Source: Dongia_B soli
GTDB taxonomy: Bacteria > Pseudomonadota > Alphaproteobacteria > Dongiales > Dongiaceae
NCBI RefSeq assembly: GCF_034044715.1
Contig: NZ_JAXCLW010000012.1
Coordinates: forward strand, 15,643-79,642
Direction: 5' to 3'
Length of the DNA stretch: 64,000 nucleotides
The translations under genes were made by a program, and so were the position numbers. Positions within the stretch are counted from its first letter, which is position 1. The number at the start of each line of letters is the position of its first letter. The notes below the pieces were generated by a model. It saw only the letters and a list, made by a program, of their open reading frames with translations, did no database searches and had not been told where the DNA came from. This document shows, piece by piece, positions 62,063 through 64,000 of this stretch.

Positions 62063-62518
62063 ATGACGGTGCATCTGGTGAAGCTTTGTGTCGGTATCGG
62101 GTCCATTCAGGAGCTGGTTGCCTATCGCGAGGATTTGATGCGCCGCCTTGGTAAAAAAGGAAAGCCGCTCGAGGATCAGCATTGGACCCGCCATCGCCCG
62201 AAACGGGCCGAGGAAGTGCTGGATGGCGGTTCATTATATTGGGTGATTCGTGGATCGGTCTGTGTCCGCCATCGCATCCTGCGACTCGATGAGGTCGAGG
62301 ACGAATCCGGCAATCCCTTCTGCGCCATCGTCTACGATCCGACCGTCATCATGACCGAGACGCGTCCGAAGCGCGCCTTCCAAGGCTGGCGCTATCTCGA
62401 GGCGGCCGATGCGCCGCCCGACCTGCCGAACCAGGAACAGGCACTGCGCCAGCTTGCCGACGAAGCGGAATTGCCGGCAGAGATGCTGGCGGAACTGCGC
62501 AGCCTGGGACTTGCCTGA
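62063..62518 (+). CDS. DUF1489 family protein
   Basis: 151 residues matching DUF1489, a widespread alphaproteobacterial family: HLVKLCVGIGSIQELVAYREDL and TRHRPKRAEEVLDGGSLYWVIRGSVCVRHRILRLDEV. Also FCAIVYDPTVIMTETRPKRAFQGWRYLEAADAPPDL. No signal or membrane segment. Function unknown, though the WVIRGxxxxR region suggests nucleic acid or nucleotide interaction (weak inference). Short leader, own start. Confidence 0.9.
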   Translation: MTVHLVKLCVGIGSIQELVAYREDLMRRLGKKGKPLEDQHWTRHRPKRAEEVLDGGSLYWVIRGSVCVRHRILRLDEVEDESGNPFCAIVYDPTVIMTETRPKRAFQGWRYLEAADAPPDLPNQEQALRQLADEAELPAEMLAELRSLGLA

Positions 62519-62689
62519 CGCTCTCTCATTTGCGCGACCCGGTGTGCTCACACGGCTGCACATGACCTGATCGCCGTCCAGAACGATGGAGACTATCATC
62601 GGAGTCTGTCGTCGATATGAAGCTCGGCGCACATTGCCGTGGCCGCCGATGCGGGCGCTTTCAGCGCTCCCTTATCGAGATAACCGCCC
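62519..62689. other. Intergenic remnant upstream of the autotransporter fragment
   Basis: 171 bases that may include more of the broken autotransporter; no clean frame. Confidence 0.35.
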
Positions 62690-63280
62690 TCGAACAGCGA
62701 TACGGCCTGGGCGGTTCCCGCTTTGGATGCCTCGATCGACTACGGCTTCCACCGGATCAAGACGAAGAACAACAGCGTCGGCGGCACCGCCAAGGGCGAT
62801 CACCACGCGCATGAAATTGTCGCTGCGATGCAGGCGGGCTAGTCGGTTGATCTGCCGTCAAGCTTCGTGCTGACCCCGCATGCCGGCCTCGACTACGTGC
62901 ATATCTTCGAGGAAAGCTTCAGCGAAAGCGGGGCCGGGGCGTTCGACCTCACGACCAAGAGTAACGACACGGACTCTCTGAAGCCGCATATCGGCGTCAG
63001 CTTGGCGAAGACCTTCGCCACGGATAATAGCTGGCGCCTGACGCCCCAGCTCGATCTCACCTATAGGCGAGAGATGCTGGACAACAGGCGCGATGCCAGG
63101 TGGTGGCGGGCGGCAGCAACTTCACGGTCAAGGGTGTCAATCCCTCGCGTGATGAACTCGGCCTCGGCACCAGCCTCACGGCACAGCTCAGCGAGACAGT
63201 GGACGTTTATGGCGGCTATACCGCGCAATTGCCGATCGGTCGGCCACAACTTCGAAGCTCGCTTGCGCGTGGCGTTTTAA
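62690..63280 (+). pseudogene. Autotransporter beta-barrel domain remnant
   Basis: In one frame the sequence reads TAWAVPALDASIDYGFHRIKTKNNSVGG..., then hits TAG at 62840 where a Tyr is expected (QAG-stop-SVDLPSSFVLTPHAGLDYVHIFEESF). It continues SLAKTFATDNSWRLTPQLDLTYRREMLD as membrane strands of an autotransporter barrel. At about 63085 it shifts frame; the neighbouring frame gives AGGSNFTVKGVNPSRDELGLGTSLTAQLSETVDVYGGYTAQLPIG. It shifts back to end GHNFEARLRVAF with the terminal Phe usual for outer-membrane proteins. The passenger domain is missing. Clearly inactive. Confidence 0.75.
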
Positions 63281-64000
63281 GGCGGCTTGCGCCTCACCCA
63301 CCCCGCCCTCCCTCATGCAGAGGAGGGTCGGGTGGGTGCTCAACCTCCATTCCCCGCTCGCCGCGATAACGGCCTCGCTTATGTGATCGGGACGAGCGAC
63401 ATTGCCTTCCGTGATGGTCGGAAGCCGAGCTCGATCAGTCCATCACGATGTTCCACTAACCGGTCTTTGGCGGGAATCGATCGGCCACTGCAGATTTTTT
63501 GAGTCGACTTATCGGGCGAAGCGACGAGCCCCGACCGATTCCGCAGTGCAACGAGAGCATAGAGCACCGAATTCTTGCGCATCGCAGCCACGATTCTTCC
63601 TTTTGAACTTGTGGTTGTCACTGTTCGAGCCGCTATCTGTAGCTTCGGAACACGAGAAAAAGGCGGTTTCCCGGGCTTTCTTAAAAAAAATCACGATGAT
63701 GTTTTTTTCTGCTGGACAGTTCCGAATGACTCGCCTAAAAACCGCGCCACCAGACGGGGCGGTGACAAGCACCGGCGAACGACTGGTTCGGAAGGCGGTT
63801 TCGCTGACCGGGTCTAGATGGCGCAGAGAGCCCAGTCAGGGCACTTGAATCGCTGTTACGGCATCGCTATATTGCTCGATCGTGTCGGGCCGAATCGGCC
63901 ACGATACATCGCGTTTTGCGGTGTCTGCTAATTGACATTGTTGAGAGAAGAGAAGGGATACGCGGGCGGCGGATCTTGATTGGGCTTAGGCCTGGTATGA
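63281..64000. other. Unassigned region at the right edge
   Basis: No gene supported. It contains the large inverted repeat at 63295-63338, and AT-richer DNA with A- and T-runs around 63655-63720. Frames on both strands lack family patterns, good starts or consistent codon use. Confidence 0.5.
63295..63338. repeat. Large GC-rich inverted repeat
   Basis: 17-base arms (CACCCACCCCGCCCTCC and a complement with two mismatches) around a 10-base loop, 15 bases after the autotransporter remnant. Terminator- or REP-like. Confidence 0.55.

Noticed and set aside
63402..63848. 148-codon plus-strand frame near the right edge
   Set aside because: No recognisable domain, poor start context and atypical composition; treated as non-coding.

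Overview
The window looks like a chromosomal segment of a GC-rich alphaproteobacterium, probably of Rhodospirillales type; this placement is an inference. Supporting signs are a SAM-II riboswitch in front of metA, a DUF1489 protein, a PAS_5-type protein, an acyl-CoA dehydrogenase/phosphotransferase/DUF6285 operon, and many periplasmic transport and quinoprotein genes. I saw no rRNA, tRNA, CRISPR array, phage or intact insertion sequence.

Layout. 1-4.3 kb: envelope polysaccharide supply (GT4 glycosyltransferase cut by the window edge, glmS, ugd). 4.3-7.7 kb: marR-emrA-emrB multidrug efflux operon with overlapping genes and a clear palindromic operator. 7.8-13.6 kb: single genes (secreted peptide, PAS_5 protein, Tat-exported oil-body-associated-protein homologue, SDR, zinc alcohol dehydrogenase, isochorismatase-like hydrolase, hemerythrin). 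13.7-19.6 kb: membrane PQQ glucose dehydrogenase, CigR-like protein, 2-hydroxyacid dehydrogenase with a convergent GntR regulator, glycine-zipper lipoprotein. 19.7-26 kb: pyrophosphatase, then an SDR/acyl-CoA dehydrogenase/APH-like kinase/DUF6285 operon, an SBF-like transporter and a divergent LysR regulator. 26-28.2 kb: periplasmic PQQ alcohol dehydrogenase with a lanthanide-type Asp-x-Asp signature, next to a small cytochrome c. 28.4-32.2 kb: acyltransferase-SGNH protein, an SNase-fold membrane protein that seems to have lost catalytic residues, and a broken TetR gene with its putative operators. 32.3-40.7 kb: DMT exporters, LysR/SDR pair, class C beta-lactamase, Tat-exported peptide-binding protein, and an orphan potE.

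40.7-51.2 kb is the most rearranged part. It holds gene remnants, an 11-residue-repeat exported protein, two related palindromic intergenic repeats, a class III aminotransferase divergent from an unusual TetR-plus-second-HTH regulator coupled to a proline-iminopeptidase-like hydrolase, and the riboswitch-controlled metA. It ends with a carboxymuconolactone-decarboxylase (AhpD-like) gene split into two halves facing opposite ways, with an isochorismatase-family gene between them. The matching break points suggest a roughly 1 kb inversion.

51.2-59.3 kb: a complete peptide/nickel-type ABC import operon with two paralogous binding proteins, a fused double ATPase and an acetamidase/formamidase gene. 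59.6-62.5 kb: RhlE-type helicase, a lipoprotein and DUF1489. 62.7-63.3 kb: remnant of an autotransporter beta-barrel. The last 0.7 kb has no supported gene.

Three themes join the genes: periplasmic PQQ-linked oxidation (two quinoproteins; no PQQ synthesis genes here), uptake and processing of peptides, amines and amides, and accessory islands with visible decay. No single large undescribed system is evident. The best candidates are the inversion-split locus, the TetR-HTH regulator with its divergent aminotransferase, the DUF6285 acyl-CoA operon and the two-binding-protein ABC/amidase operon.
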